Shown here: piece after piece, positions 46,780 through 55,533 of the stretch | Layout: every line of letters starts with the position of its first letter | How positions within the stretch are numbered: position 1 is the stretch's first letter | NCBI RefSeq assembly: GCF_025244705.1 | Contig: NZ_CP104207.1 | Location: forward strand, 2,976,001 to 3,040,000 | Reading direction: 5' to 3' | Length of the DNA stretch: 64,000 nt | Source of the DNA: Sphingopyxis sp. PET50 | GTDB lineage: Bacteria > Pseudomonadota > Alphaproteobacteria > Sphingomonadales > Sphingomonadaceae | Translations under genes and position numbers: made by a program | Notes under the pieces: model-generated | Told to the model about the DNA's origin: nothing | Databases searched by the model: none | What the model saw: the letters and a program-made list of their open reading frames with translations, nothing else

Positions 46780-47433
46780 CTAGGCCAGGGCCGGTTCGCG
46801 CACCTCCGCGGGCAGTTTTTCCCAGGCGCGGATCAGTTCGCCGACCGATGCCGCCTGCATCTTGCGCATCACATTGCTGCGATGCAGCTTCACGGTGATC
46901 TCGGTGATACCAAGGTCGTAGGCGATCTGCTTGTTCAGCCGGCCCATCGCGACCTCGCGCATGACCTGGCATTCGCGGGGCGTCAGCGTCTCGTAGCGTT
47001 TGACATGTTCCCGGACGACCCGCGCGCTTGCCCGATCGGCAATGTCACGCTCGATCCCCGCCGTGACCGCGTCGAGCAGCGTCTGGTCGCGCACGGGCTT
47101 GGTCAGAAAATCGACCGCTCCCGCCTTCATCGCCTGAACCGACATCGGAATATCGCCATGCCCGGTCAGGAAGACGATCGGTTTCGAAACGCCGGCCGAG
47201 GCCAGATGCTGCTGGAGATCGAGCCCGCTCGATCCCGGCATGCGCACGTCGAGGACGAGGCATCCCGCGCGCTCCAGCAGCGGCGAGTCGATCAGGTCGC
47301 GCGTCGAGGCGCAGCATTCGGCCTCGATCCCGACCGACAACATCAGTTCGCTGATCGCCGTGCGAACCTCCTCGTCGTCGTCGACGACAAGGACGAGCGG
47401 GGTTTTCTCCTCAGGGGCGGGACTGATCATCAT
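46780..47433 (-). CDS. FixJ/NarL-type response regulator with LuxR-like DNA-binding domain
   Basis: 217 residues. Receiver with DDDEEVRT, phospho-Asp in CLVLDVRMPGSSG, FLTGHGDIPMSVQAMKAGAVDFLTKPV (FixJ-like alpha4-beta5), then the LuxR-type HTH ETLTPRECQVMREVAMGRLNKQIAYDLGITEITVKLHRSNVMRKM. Order and motifs match FixJ/TodT family output regulators. The ATG overlaps the Rrf2 gene stop (ATGA). Likely the transcriptional output of one or both kinases. Confidence 0.94.
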   Translation of the reverse strand: MMISPAPEEKTPLVLVVDDDEEVRTAISELMLSVGIEAECCASTRDLIDSPLLERAGCLVLDVRMPGSSGLDLQQHLASAGVSKPIVFLTGHGDIPMSVQAMKAGAVDFLTKPVRDQTLLDAVTAGIERDIADRASARVVREHVKRYETLTPRECQVMREVAMGRLNKQIAYDLGITEITVKLHRSNVMRKMQAASVGELIRAWEKLPAEVREPALA

Positions 47434-47966
47434 TGCATGTCCTTCGCTTGCGCCGGCCGCGACCGCCGCGCCGCGATCCGTGCGTCGAACCATGATCTGG
47501 TGTCGGCGTCGAATGTTTCGGGCGCCTTGCGTTCGAGCCGTCCGCCGATGTCGGCCAGCGTCTCGCTCGCCAGCGCATCGCGCATCGCTTTCTCGGCCTT
47601 GAGCATCACGGCGTGGATCGAGCAGACGCCGCGCGTCGCCCAATCGGGCGCGCCGCCGTCGAAAAGCGGGCAGCGCGCGCGAATTTCCTGGCATTCGAAA
47701 AGCGGCTTGCGGCCCTCGATCGCATCGACCAGTTCGAGCACGCTGATGGTATCGGCCGGGCGCGCGAGACGGTAGCCGCCGCGCACGCCCTCGGCCGCCG
47801 TGACGATTCCGGCCTTTTCCAGCTTCGCGAAAATCTTTGCGGCGAAGCTCGGCGAAACACCCTGGAAAAGTGCGAGATCGCGCGCGCTGCGCGGCGCGTC
47901 GCCCGCGCCGATCAGGCCCAGCAGGCAATGCAGCCCATATTCCACGCTCGCGGTGAGGTGCGCCAT
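47430..47966 (-). CDS. Rrf2-family iron-sulfur transcriptional regulator
   Basis: 178 residues. N-terminal winged HTH (MAHLTASVEYGLHCLLGLIG ... SARDLALFQGVSPSFAAKIFAKLEKAGIV ... GVRGGYRLARP), then three cysteines in FECQEIRARCPLF ... GVCSIH that can ligate an Fe-S cluster as in IscR/NsrR/RirA, and a C-terminal extension of about 45 residues. It likely senses iron, oxygen or nitric oxide. It is the first gene of the five-gene overlapping sensor operon, with candidate operators just upstream. Confidence 0.9.
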   Translation of the reverse strand: MAHLTASVEYGLHCLLGLIGAGDAPRSARDLALFQGVSPSFAAKIFAKLEKAGIVTAAEGVRGGYRLARPADTISVLELVDAIEGRKPLFECQEIRARCPLFDGGAPDWATRGVCSIHAVMLKAEKAMRDALASETLADIGGRLERKAPETFDADTRSWFDARIAARRSRPAQAKDMQ

Positions 47967-47968
47967 AA

Positions 47969-47989
47969 CGCGGAGTATATTTGTCCGCG
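47969..47989. promoter_or_regulatory. Candidate Rrf2 operator
   Basis: CGCGGA (47969-47974), nine AT-rich bases GTATATTTG, then TCCGCG (47984-47989): an inverted repeat three bases from the rrf2-type gene start, a place suited to autoregulation. Confidence 0.45.
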
Positions 47990-47990
47990 T

Positions 47991-48026
47991 TTGACAGGGC
48001 AAGAAATTCCTTTCCTGCCCTGTCAA
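47991..48026. promoter_or_regulatory. 16-bp inverted repeat between the outer-membrane gene and the Rrf2 gene
   Basis: TTGACAGGGCAAGAAA, four bases, then TTTCCTGCCCTGTCAA (one mismatch). It could be a second operator or, on the minus strand, a terminator-like hairpin for the outer-membrane protein gene; no U tract follows, which favours an operator. Confidence 0.5.
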
Positions 48027-48069
48027 TGCGTTGCGCTCTTTTCCCATGGAACGCTGGCGAGGCCCGGCG

Positions 48070-48687
48070 TCAGAAATGCCAGGCGATTCCCGCGAGAAGC
48101 TGATGCCGGTCCCATTTGGTGCCGCCGCCGCCGAGGTCGCTGTAACGATATTCGACGCGCGCCGAAACGCGATCGGTGACGAAACGCTCGACGCCGCCGC
48201 CGACCGACCAGCCGTCGAGATTGTCCTTGCCCCGGCGCGGCCCTTCGAGGTCGAGGATGCGCACGGCGGTCCGGATATTCTCATAGCCGCCGCGCGCATA
48301 GACGAGCGTCTTGTCGGTAACGAGATAGCCGGCGCGAACGCCGAGATCGAAGCCATATTCGGGGTTGATCGCGGCGGACGCGTCTTTCCACGACCGCGCC
48401 AGCCCGTCGTCGAAACCGAAATTGACCGCACCCTCGGCCGACAGCACGACCCTGCCGGTCGGCTGGACGTTATAGCCGACGAAAATGCCGGCGGTCGCCG
48501 CATCGCGCTTGTCGTCGATGGTCGCAGCGCCGAGGTCGGTTTCGACGGAGCCGAGCTTGTTCTGGCTCCAGCCGGCCTGCGCGCCGACATAGGGGCCATC
48601 GAACGTCTGGGCCGCGGCGGGCGCCGCGATCCCGGCGGCCAGCGCCGCGCCGAGCGAGAGGGGGAGAGCGAGATATTTCACGGGCAT
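48070..48687 (-). CDS. Outer-membrane beta-barrel protein
   Basis: 205 residues. Signal peptide MPVKYLALPLSLGAALAAGIAAPAAAQ, then alternating amphipathic strands (FDGPYVGAQAGWSQNKLG; LDGWSVGGGVERFVTDRVSARVEYRYSDLG) ending in the C-terminal aromatic strand HQLLAGIAWHF. This is the opacity/OmpA-like 8-strand porin family common in alphaproteobacteria. A specific function cannot be read. It precedes the Rrf2 gene by about 100 bases on the same strand. Confidence 0.9.
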   Translation of the reverse strand: MPVKYLALPLSLGAALAAGIAAPAAAQTFDGPYVGAQAGWSQNKLGSVETDLGAATIDDKRDAATAGIFVGYNVQPTGRVVLSAEGAVNFGFDDGLARSWKDASAAINPEYGFDLGVRAGYLVTDKTLVYARGGYENIRTAVRILDLEGPRRGKDNLDGWSVGGGVERFVTDRVSARVEYRYSDLGGGGTKWDRHQLLAGIAWHF

Positions 48688-48756
48688 GTTCCTTTCTGCC
48701 GTTGGGGAAATGGGCGCGCGCGGACGGGGGAGGGGGAGGACCGCGCGCGCCCTGGG

Positions 48757-49182
48757 TCAGGCCGCTTTCCGCCGCGGGGGCAGAAAGTTGCCGTCGATGC
48801 CGCCCGGCCAGGGCGTCACCGTTTCGCCGGCAACCATCCAGGTGCCGGAATCCTTGCGCAGGCGAAGCTCGTACAGCGCCGGTGGTGCGTCCGGGCTCAT
48901 GCGGCGATAGAGGATCGCGGTGGCATGATCGCCCTGCTGCTCGACGTGGAGCACGCGATGCTCGGTCGACAGCGGCGCCTCGCCGGCATCGCGGCGCGAC
49001 CGGAATTCGGCGATCGAATCGTCGCGGCGGACGCGCGTCACCGCGCCGTCGCTGCCGAGCACCAGGAAGATCTGGTCGGGCGTATAGAGCCTTTCCATGC
49101 CGTCGATGTCGTAGGCGCTGCCGACATGGACGACATCGTGGATCAGCGCCGCGATGGCGGGGTCGACGGGGGTGTGGGTCAT
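48757..49182 (-). CDS. SnoaL/NTF2-like fold protein
   Basis: 141 residues. Cone-shaped alpha+beta barrel family: VDPAIAALIHDVVHVGSAYDIDGMERLYTPDQIFLVLGSDG ... RVLHVEQQGDHATAILYRRM ... WMVAGETVTPWPGG. Members are enzymes or binding proteins, so no activity is assigned. The ATG at 49182 has AAGGA eight bases upstream and is preferred to the ATG at 49203. It is 29 bases downstream of an SDR gene and probably in its operon. Confidence 0.82.
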   Translation of the reverse strand: MTHTPVDPAIAALIHDVVHVGSAYDIDGMERLYTPDQIFLVLGSDGAVTRVRRDDSIAEFRSRRDAGEAPLSTEHRVLHVEQQGDHATAILYRRMSPDAPPALYELRLRKDSGTWMVAGETVTPWPGGIDGNFLPPRRKAA

Positions 49183-49211
49183 TGAAAATTCCTTCGGATG
49201 CATGGGGACGA

Positions 49212-49961
49212 TCAGAGCAGCGCCATGCCGCCATCGACGCGCAGGTTGATGCCGGTGACGAAGCTGCCGGCGTTCGACGCGAGGAAGAGAGCGGCGCGGG
49301 CGAGTTCCCCGGGCTGGCCGAGCCGCCCGAGCGGGATCGCGCCCGCCATCATCTCGGCGAAGCCCTCGCGCTCTTCCGGCGCGACGCCGAGCTTGCCGAG
49401 GATTTCGGTCTCGGTGGGACCGGGGCTCAGCAGGTTGACGCGAATGCCGCGCCCCCTGAATTCGAGCGCCCAGCTCCGGGCAAAAGCGCCGATTGCCGCC
49501 TTGGTGCCGGCATAGACGGCGTGGCCGTCGAGCACCTTGTCGCTCGCGAGCGATCCGACGAGGATGATCGAGCCGCCGTCGCGAAGCACGGGGCCGATCG
49601 CCTGCACCCCGAAGAAGGTGCCGCGCGCGTTGATGCCGAACTGGGCGTCATATTCGGCTTCGGAGACCGCCGCCGAGGGCGTGATCGTGTTGACGCCGGC
49701 GTTCGCCATATAGATGTCCGCGCCGCCGAAACGCGCGCGAACGAGATCGGCGACATCGCGATGATGCGCCGGGTCCGCGACGTCGCCCCGGATCGCGGTC
49801 GCCGCGGGACCGATCGCCCGCGCCGCTTCGTCCAGCGCGTCCTGACGCCGCCCGGTGATCACCACCTGCGCGCCCTCTTCGGCAAAGAGCTTCGCACTCG
49901 CGAACCCGATGCCGCTGTTGCCGCCGGTAATCACCGCGACCTTTCCGTTCAAACTGGTCAT
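49212..49961 (-). CDS. Short-chain dehydrogenase/reductase (classical SDR)
   Basis: 249 residues. TGGNSGIG cofactor motif, MANAGVN, catalytic Ser in IILVGSLAS and Y-A-G-T-K in AVYAGTKAAIGAF, and the GxINLRVDGGMA terminal strand. Subfamily close to glucose-1-dehydrogenase-like reductases; NADP preference is suggested by TGRRQDAL after strand 2. Divergent from a LysR regulator that probably controls it. Substrate unknown. Confidence 0.94.
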   Translation of the reverse strand: MTSLNGKVAVITGGNSGIGFASAKLFAEEGAQVVITGRRQDALDEAARAIGPAATAIRGDVADPAHHRDVADLVRARFGGADIYMANAGVNTITPSAAVSEAEYDAQFGINARGTFFGVQAIGPVLRDGGSIILVGSLASDKVLDGHAVYAGTKAAIGAFARSWALEFRGRGIRVNLLSPGPTETEILGKLGVAPEEREGFAEMMAGAIPLGRLGQPGELARAALFLASNAGSFVTGINLRVDGGMALL

Positions 49962-50000
49962 GAACCACCTCTGCTGTTGGAGACGGAGAGGGATTTGATG

Positions 50001-50015
50001 TTTCCATCATGGAAA
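50001..50015. promoter_or_regulatory. Palindrome between SDR and LysR genes
   Basis: TTTCCATCATGGAAA is a perfect palindrome in the middle of the divergent gap, the usual place of a LysR-type binding site. Confidence 0.6.
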
Positions 50016-50059
50016 ATTAGACTGGACCAAGGCACATCATCTTTGCCAAAAACTATCGA

Positions 50060-50953
50060 ATGATTGGGGGACTCGAACCGACCACGGGGCTTCATGCCTT
50101 TGTCCGCACCGTGGAGGCGGGCTCGTTCAGCGCCGCGGCGCGGATCGCCGGAACCACTCCCTCGGCGGTCTCGAAGAGCGTCGAGCGGCTCGAGCAGCGC
50201 CTCGGCGTGAAGCTCTTTCTGCGCTCGACGCGCTCGCTTGCGCTCACCATCGACGGCACCGCCTATTATGAGCGCGTCGCCCCGCTGCTGCGCGCGCTGG
50301 ACGAAGCCGGCGAGGTGCTGCGCGGCGCCGAACGGGCGCGGGGCCTGCTCCGCGTCAGCCTGCCGGGCGTGCTCGGTCCCGCGCTCGTCGAGGCGCTTAC
50401 TGGCGACTTCGTGCCGCACTATCCCGAGATCAGGCTCGAGATCAGTATCACCGACCGTCATGTCGACCTGGTACGCGAAGGCTATGACGTCGCGCTGCGC
50501 GCGGGCGAGGTCGAGGATGTCGACTGGATGGTCCGCCGCCTCGCGACCTTGCCGCTCGTCCTCGTCGCGGCGCCCGCATGGCTCGACGGCGTCGGGCGCC
50601 CGGCGACGCGCGAGGCGCTCGCGCGCCTGCCGCACATCCGCTACCGTCTCGGATCGCGCGCCTACCCCATCCGCTTCGCCGACGGCATCGACCTGCTTCC
50701 AGAAGGGGCGCTCGATACGGACTCGGGGCAGGCGATGCGGATCGCGGCGCTCGGCGGGGTCGGCGTGGCGCAGCTTCTCCGCCTCGCGGTCGCGGACGAT
50801 CTCGCGGCCGGGCGCCTCGTCGAGGTTCTTCCGCAAGCGCCGCTTGCCGCCGTTCCGGTTCAGGCGCTGCACGCCTTCGGCCGCCTTGCGCCGCTGCGCG
50901 TGCAATTGTTCACCGATTTTCTTGCCGGCATGCTGGCGCCACATTCGGCCTGA
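50060..50953 (+). CDS. LysR-family transcriptional regulator
   Basis: 297 residues. N-terminal winged HTH LHAFVRTVEAGSFSAAARIAGTTPSAVSKSVERLEQRLGVKLFLRSTRSLALT, then the periplasmic-binding-protein-like effector domain (LPGVLGPALVEALTGDFVPHYPEIRLEISITDRHVDLVREGYDVALR, typical of the AaeR/DmlR-like group that regulates adjacent SDRs). Divergent from the SDR with a palindrome between. Confidence 0.94.
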   Translation: MIGGLEPTTGLHAFVRTVEAGSFSAAARIAGTTPSAVSKSVERLEQRLGVKLFLRSTRSLALTIDGTAYYERVAPLLRALDEAGEVLRGAERARGLLRVSLPGVLGPALVEALTGDFVPHYPEIRLEISITDRHVDLVREGYDVALRAGEVEDVDWMVRRLATLPLVLVAAPAWLDGVGRPATREALARLPHIRYRLGSRAYPIRFADGIDLLPEGALDTDSGQAMRIAALGGVGVAQLLRLAVADDLAAGRLVEVLPQAPLAAVPVQALHAFGRLAPLRVQLFTDFLAGMLAPHSA

Positions 50954-51106
50954 CTGGTCCGTGAAGCGGTGCAATGCCGGTCCGCTCTTCTTTCGCATTT
51001 CAAAGCTTTCGAGGCTCGGTCGGTATCCGCCGTTTTGCGGGTCGGGGCGCGTACCCATGCAGTCCCGTGAGTACGCGCCCCCGGGGAGAGAGCGATCGGT
51101 CGGCGG

Positions 51107-52021
51107 CTAGAAGTCCCAGAAGGAGGCCACCCAGCGAAAGGCGTCGCCATCGACGGCAACGCGGCCGACCGACGGGAAAGGCAGGTGCGTGGCGACCAGA
51201 TATTCGCCGGATGCCGCGGCGTCCCGCAAAAGCCGGACCCGGACGCGGACCGACTCCTCGGGATCATGTTCGAAGCCATTGTGCCAGTCGGGATGGTCGA
51301 AACCGACGGGGAACAGCGCGTCGCCCGCAAAGGTCAGCCGCTCGCCGCCCGATGCGACGTGGACGACACAGTGCCCCGGCGTGTGCCCGCCGGTGAGCCT
51401 GGCGACCACGCCCGGCGCCACCTCACACTCCGCGTCGAAGGCCCGGATATTGGCGGCATAGGCCTCGATGAACTGCGCGGCGGTTTTCCGCAGCACCGCC
51501 GGAACCGGGTTCGGCATCGCGGTCTGTTCGAAATCGGGAGTCCGCCAGAATGCGACCTCGGCGGCGGTGACGTGAATTCGCACGTCCGGGCGCAGGCGCT
51601 GCTTCACATCCTCGACGAGCAATCCGCCGACATGGTCCATATGCATATGGGTGATGATGATGTCGGTGACCGACGCGAGGTCGATCCCCGCCGCCTCCAG
51701 CCGCCTGGGAAACTGGCCCGCGCGCGGGAAACCGGGGAATTGTCCGCCGAGACCGGCATCGACAAGGATGGTCTTGTCGCCGCTGCGCAGGACGAGGACG
51801 TTCAGCGCCCAGTCGAACATGTCGGGTCCAACGAACATGTCCTTGAACCACGCCGCCCGGACGTCCGGGTCGACGTTGGTGGCCATCGTCTCGGTCGGCA
51901 GCGGCAGCACGCCGTCGCTGATCACGAGAACGTCGATCTCGCCGACCCGCAGTGCATAGCGCGACGGGACCAGTTCCTCGAACCCCGATTTTTCGGGATT
52001 TGCCATAATATCCGGTTTCAT
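51107..52021 (-). CDS. MBL-fold metallo-hydrolase
   Basis: 304 residues. Metallo-beta-lactamase fold with zinc motif T-H-M-H-M-D-H in [14 protein letters not shown], the His of [12 protein letters not shown] and the bridging Asp in [12 protein letters not shown], then a final His in [10 protein letters not shown]. This subgroup resembles quorum-quenching lactonases and phosphodiesterase-like hydrolases; which one is not decidable. GGAGG lies eight bases before the ATG at 52021. Convergent with the LysR gene. Confidence 0.93.
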   Translation of the reverse strand: MKPDIMANPEKSGFEELVPSRYALRVGEIDVLVISDGVLPLPTETMATNVDPDVRAAWFKDMFVGPDMFDWALNVLVLRSGDKTILVDAGLGGQFPGFPRAGQFPRRLEAAGIDLASVTDIIITHMHMDHVGGLLVEDVKQRLRPDVRIHVTAAEVAFWRTPDFEQTAMPNPVPAVLRKTAAQFIEAYAANIRAFDAECEVAPGVVARLTGGHTPGHCVVHVASGGERLTFAGDALFPVGFDHPDWHNGFEHDPEESVRVRVRLLRDAAASGEYLVATHLPFPSVGRVAVDGDAFRWVASFWDF

Positions 52022-52453
52022 TTCTCAGTCCTCCAAAATGCCGTGTCGATGACGACATCCCGGAAGCTATGCGGCGTCCCGCACGCGGTCGATTGGGTCG
52101 AGGGATCGGTCGGTGCATACCTTCGGACAGGTCGCCTTGCCGGGATCGGTAGGCGCAATTGGTCTCGGAGGGTCGCCATCTCGCTGCAGCGGGGAAGGGA
52201 ACGAGCTCCACGCCGTGGCCCCCTTCGCGACAAGCGGTGGTTCGCCAGTTTTCTCAGGGAGTTATGGTCGTCTCCCGCACCCTTTTTAGCGGCAGAGGTC
52301 CCGACCATATCGCGGGCAGCCACGGCGCCCCGATCACCCTTGGGGCGGCTTTGCCACCCTAAACCAAAGTCCAATTCTTCCCACCCCGCCGCACGAATAA
52401 TTCAGCGACATTCCGGCGGCAACGACCGCTGTCCCCAGCCCAAGGAGACGATC
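52022..52453. other. Gap between MBL hydrolase and catalase
   Basis: 432 bases without a supported gene. A minus-strand frame (52374-52018) overlaps the MBL start codon by ATGA but shows no domain. A GGCGCCCC / GGGGCG-type hairpin lies near 52325-52350. The catalase promoter is probably in the AT-richer stretch 52360-52410; I see no OxyR-like site I can defend. Confidence 0.4.
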
Positions 52454-53896
52454 ATGACCGACACCAACCGCAGGATGACCCTCGCCAATGGCGCCCCTGT
52501 CGTCGACAATCTGAACATCCGGACCGCCGGTGCACGCGGCCCGGCATTGCTCGACGATATCTGGCTGATCGAGAAGCTCGCGCATTTCCACCGCGAGGTT
52601 ATCCCCGAGCGGCGGATGCACGCCAAGGGTTGGGGCGCCTACGGCAGCTTCACCGTCATCCACGACATCAGCCGCTACACCAAGGCGAAGATCTTCTCCG
52701 AGGTCGGCAAGCAAACCGATCTCTTCGTGCGCTTCTCGACCGTCGCGGGCGAGCGCGGCGCCGCCGATGCCGAGCGCGACATTCGCGGCTTCGCGGTCAA
52801 ATTCTATACCGAGGAAGGCAATTGGGACATGGTCGGCAACAACACGCCGGTCTTCTTCTTCCGCGATCCGTTGCGCTTCCCTGACCTCAACCATGCGATC
52901 AAGCGCGATCCGCGCACCGGGCTGCGCTCGGCCGACAGCAACTGGGATTTCTGGACGCTGCTGCCCGAGGCGCTGCACCAGGTCACGATCGTGATGTCCG
53001 ATCGCGGCATTCCAAAGAGCCTGCGCCACATGCACGGCTTCGGCAGTCATACCTATTCGATGATCAACGCCGCGAACGAACGCGTGTGGGTGAAATTCCA
53101 CTTCCGTACCCAGCAGGGAATCGAGAATCTGAGCGAAGAGGAAGCAGCGGTACTCAACGCCAGTGACCGCGAAAGCCACGGCCGCGACCTTCTGAATGCG
53201 ATCGACAGCGGCGATTTCCCGAAATGGACGCTCTTCATCCAGGTGATGACCGAGGAGCAGGCGCGTCATCACAAGCATAATCCATTCGACCTCACCAAGG
53301 TCTGGCCGAAGCGCGACTATCCGCTGATCGAAGTCGGCGAGATGGAACTCAACCGCTATCCCGACAATTTCTTCGCCGAGGTCGAACAGGCCGCCTTCTC
53401 CCCCGCGAACGTCGTGCCGGGGATCGGCTTTTCGCCCGACAGGATGCTGCAGGCGCGGCTCTTCTCCTATCCAGACGCGGCGCGTTACCGGCTGGGGGTC
53501 AACCACAATCATATTCCCGTCAACGCGCCGCGCTGCCCCTGGCACAGCTATCACCGCGACGGCGCGATGCGCACCGACCGCAATCTCGGCGGCACGCCGA
53601 GTTATTGGCCGAACAGCAAGGGCGAATGGATGGGCGACGACCCGGAACTCGCCGAACCGCCGCTCGCGCTCGAAGGCGCCGCCGCGCATTGGGATCACCG
53701 CATCGACGAGGATCATTATGAGCAGCCCGGCGATCTGTTCCGGCTGATGTCGCCCGAGCAGCAGCAACTGCTGTTCGACAATACCGCCCGCGCCATGGGC
53801 GATGCGCGTGACGAGGTGAAGCGGCGCCATATCGAGAACTGCACCCGCGCCGATCCTGCCTATGGCTTAGGGGTTGCAATGGCGCTCGGGTTTTGA
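52454..53896 (+). CDS. katA: Monofunctional heme catalase
   Basis: 480 residues, small-subunit (clade 3-like) catalase that dismutates hydrogen peroxide. Distal His H56 in [13 protein letters not shown], distal Asn in VGNN (129-130), and the proximal heme ligand Y339 with R335 in [14 protein letters not shown]. The loop after the distal His reads KGWGAYG rather than the commoner ARGxGAxG. AAGGAGA precedes the ATG. Alone on the plus strand at the right end of the island. Confidence 0.96.
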   Translation: MTDTNRRMTLANGAPVVDNLNIRTAGARGPALLDDIWLIEKLAHFHREVIPERRMHAKGWGAYGSFTVIHDISRYTKAKIFSEVGKQTDLFVRFSTVAGERGAADAERDIRGFAVKFYTEEGNWDMVGNNTPVFFFRDPLRFPDLNHAIKRDPRTGLRSADSNWDFWTLLPEALHQVTIVMSDRGIPKSLRHMHGFGSHTYSMINAANERVWVKFHFRTQQGIENLSEEEAAVLNASDRESHGRDLLNAIDSGDFPKWTLFIQVMTEEQARHHKHNPFDLTKVWPKRDYPLIEVGEMELNRYPDNFFAEVEQAAFSPANVVPGIGFSPDRMLQARLFSYPDAARYRLGVNHNHIPVNAPRCPWHSYHRDGAMRTDRNLGGTPSYWPNSKGEWMGDDPELAEPPLALEGAAAHWDHRIDEDHYEQPGDLFRLMSPEQQQLLFDNTARAMGDARDEVKRRHIENCTRADPAYGLGVAMALGF

Positions 53897-54386
53897 TTGC
53901 GAACAGCAAGACATCGTATGGGCCATGACTTGAAGGTCCGCTTGTTACGGTTGTCGCCTGAAAGCTGAATGTCAGCTAGCGCCAGGAGGCGCCATAATTC
54001 GCCGCGTGAATGAACTTCCGGTTTCGACGGCCAAGCGAGGCGTCATGAATGTGGCGTCGTGAATGTCGCCTTTGTCGGCGGATGCGGCCACGGCGGAAGG
54101 CGTAGCCGCCACCAACAGCAGTGCTCCCAAGTTTCGGCTCACTGTTCCTGGCCGAGCATAATTGTCTCTGTTCGCGAGCCGCACAGAACCCGCAGCCAAT
54201 CGCCGAATATGCCTGAAAGGGCCCGGCGGCCGCGCGTCGGTATAATGCGCGTAGTGTAGCGAAGTCTTTCCCGGGATTGGCCATCGCTTGCCGAAATATG
54301 GAGACAAAAGCTTCCAAGATTGGGCTTTATCTCCAACGGAGGCGACCCGGAGATCCGGTCAACGCATTGATTTTCTTTGAGAAAAC
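53897..54386. other. Gap between catalase and tRNA-Gly
   Basis: 490 bases with only short, unmatched frames on both strands. It is where an island integrase would be expected, so a fully decayed integrase is possible, but I can read no integrase motif (no R-H-R-Y pattern). Confidence 0.4.
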
Positions 54387-54461
54387 TGGAGCGGGCGAAG
54401 GGATTCGAACCCTCGACCCCAACCTTGGCAAGGTTGTGCTCTACCCCTGAGCTACGCCCGC
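54387..54461 (-). tRNA. tRNA-Gly(GCC)
   Basis: 75-base cloverleaf with encoded CCA: acceptor GCGGGCG/CGCCCGC with discriminator T, D arm GCTC/GAGC, anticodon arm CAACC TTGCCAA GGTTG (anticodon GCC), T arm GAGGG TTCGAAT CCCTT. Its 3' end (54382-54398 with flank) is duplicated at 37256-37272 and probably served as an integration target. Confidence 0.97.
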
Positions 54462-54620
54462 TCTGGCGGCTGGAAACGGGTGGCTCCCAGCGGGTGAGGC
54501 GCGCGATTAGCACCGGGTTTCGGAGTCGGCAAGCCTTGTTTGCGATTTTCTGCATGGGGTTGGCATATCGCGGCCAAATCCCACATAAGCGGGACAACAT
54601 AGCGATAGGAGCATCCATCC

Positions 54621-55533
54621 GTGGCCACCCTCGGTCTGAACCCGCAAGAGAAGGAAGCCGTCGAAGCCTTCCGCCGCGATGTCGTCGAGCCGTCGATGAC
54701 GAGCCTCGTCATCCTCGATTTCTGGGCCGAATGGTGCGGGCCGTGCAAGCAGCTGGCGCCGGTCCTGGAGAAGGTCGCCGCCGATTATGCCGACAAGGGC
54801 GTCATCCTCGCCAAGGTCGACGTCGATGCGAATCGCTTCATCGCCTAGCCAGTTCCAGGTCCAGTCGATCCCGACCGTCTATGCGATCTTTCAGGGCCAG
54901 CCGGTCGCCAACCTGACCAACGCGCGCACCGAAAGCCAGCTCAAGGCGATGCTCGACCAGCTGCTCGCACAATTGCCGATCGAAAGCGCAGCGAGTGCGC
55001 GCGCGGTCGAGATCGCGCCGCTGATCGAGATGGGCGAAGGCGTGCTGTCCGAGGGTGACGGGACACGCGCCGTCGGCATCTTTTCGCAGATCGTCGAGAT
55101 GGCGCCCGACAATGCCGCCGCGCATGGCGGGCTGATCCGCGCACTGCTGCTGGCGGGCGACACCGAGGGCGCGGGGCTTGCGCTCGACGCGGTTCCCGCC
55201 GAGATCGCGGGCGACCCCGCCATCGCGCAGGCGAAGAGCGCGCTGGCGCTCGCCGCCGACGCGCCCGACGCGGGCGAGCTCGCCGCCTTCGAGGCGGCGG
55301 TCGCGGCGAACCCCGGCGATCATCAGGCGCGATTCGACCTGGCCGCGGCGCAGATCGGCGCGGGGCAGCGCGACGCCGCCGCCGACAATCTGCTGCATAT
55401 CGTCGCCGCCGACCGCGAATGGCAGGACGGCGCGGCTCGCGCGAAATTGCTGTCGCTGTTCGAGGCGGTGGGACTCGAGGACCCCTGGGTCGCGGCGCAG
55501 CGCCGCCGCCTGTCGCTGATCCTGTTCGGCTGA
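54621..55533 (+). CDS. Thioredoxin domain-TPR co-chaperone (YbbN/CnoX-like), frameshifted
   Basis: GTG start with TAGGAG upstream. The thioredoxin fold has W-C-G-P-C in [22 protein letters not shown] and the cis-Pro [11 protein letters not shown], followed by a TPR-like helical tail of about 180 residues ([36 protein letters not shown]). E. coli CnoX (YbbN) has this layout but lacks the CxxC, which is present here. GCCTAGC at 54843-54849 puts a TAG after RFIA; GCCGGC restores [14 protein letters not shown]. The stop overlaps the next start (TGATG). Confidence 0.92.

Larger units (their letters stand above)
37273..54381. mobile_element. Putative genomic island at tRNA-Gly
   Basis: The roughly 17.1 kb between two direct copies of the tRNA-Gly 3' end holds about 14 genes for redox chemistry, peroxide handling, regulation and sensing, with a decayed ATPase fragment just inside the left end. 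No integrase or transposase is recognisable, so the element would be immobile. The 490 bases next to the tRNA (53897-54386), where an integrase would normally lie, contain no readable gene. Confidence 0.6.

Noticed and set aside
52018-52374. 118-residue minus-strand frame overlapping the MBL start by ATGA
   Set aside because: The overlap is suggestive, but there is no domain, ribosome site or plausible composition, so I did not call a gene.
51185-52453. Long plus-strand extension upstream of catalase
   Set aside because: It is antisense to the MBL hydrolase; catalase has its own ATG with AAGGAGA at 52454.
53897-54386. Integrase gene next to tRNA-Gly
   Set aside because: Expected by position but no tyrosine-recombinase motif could be read in any frame.
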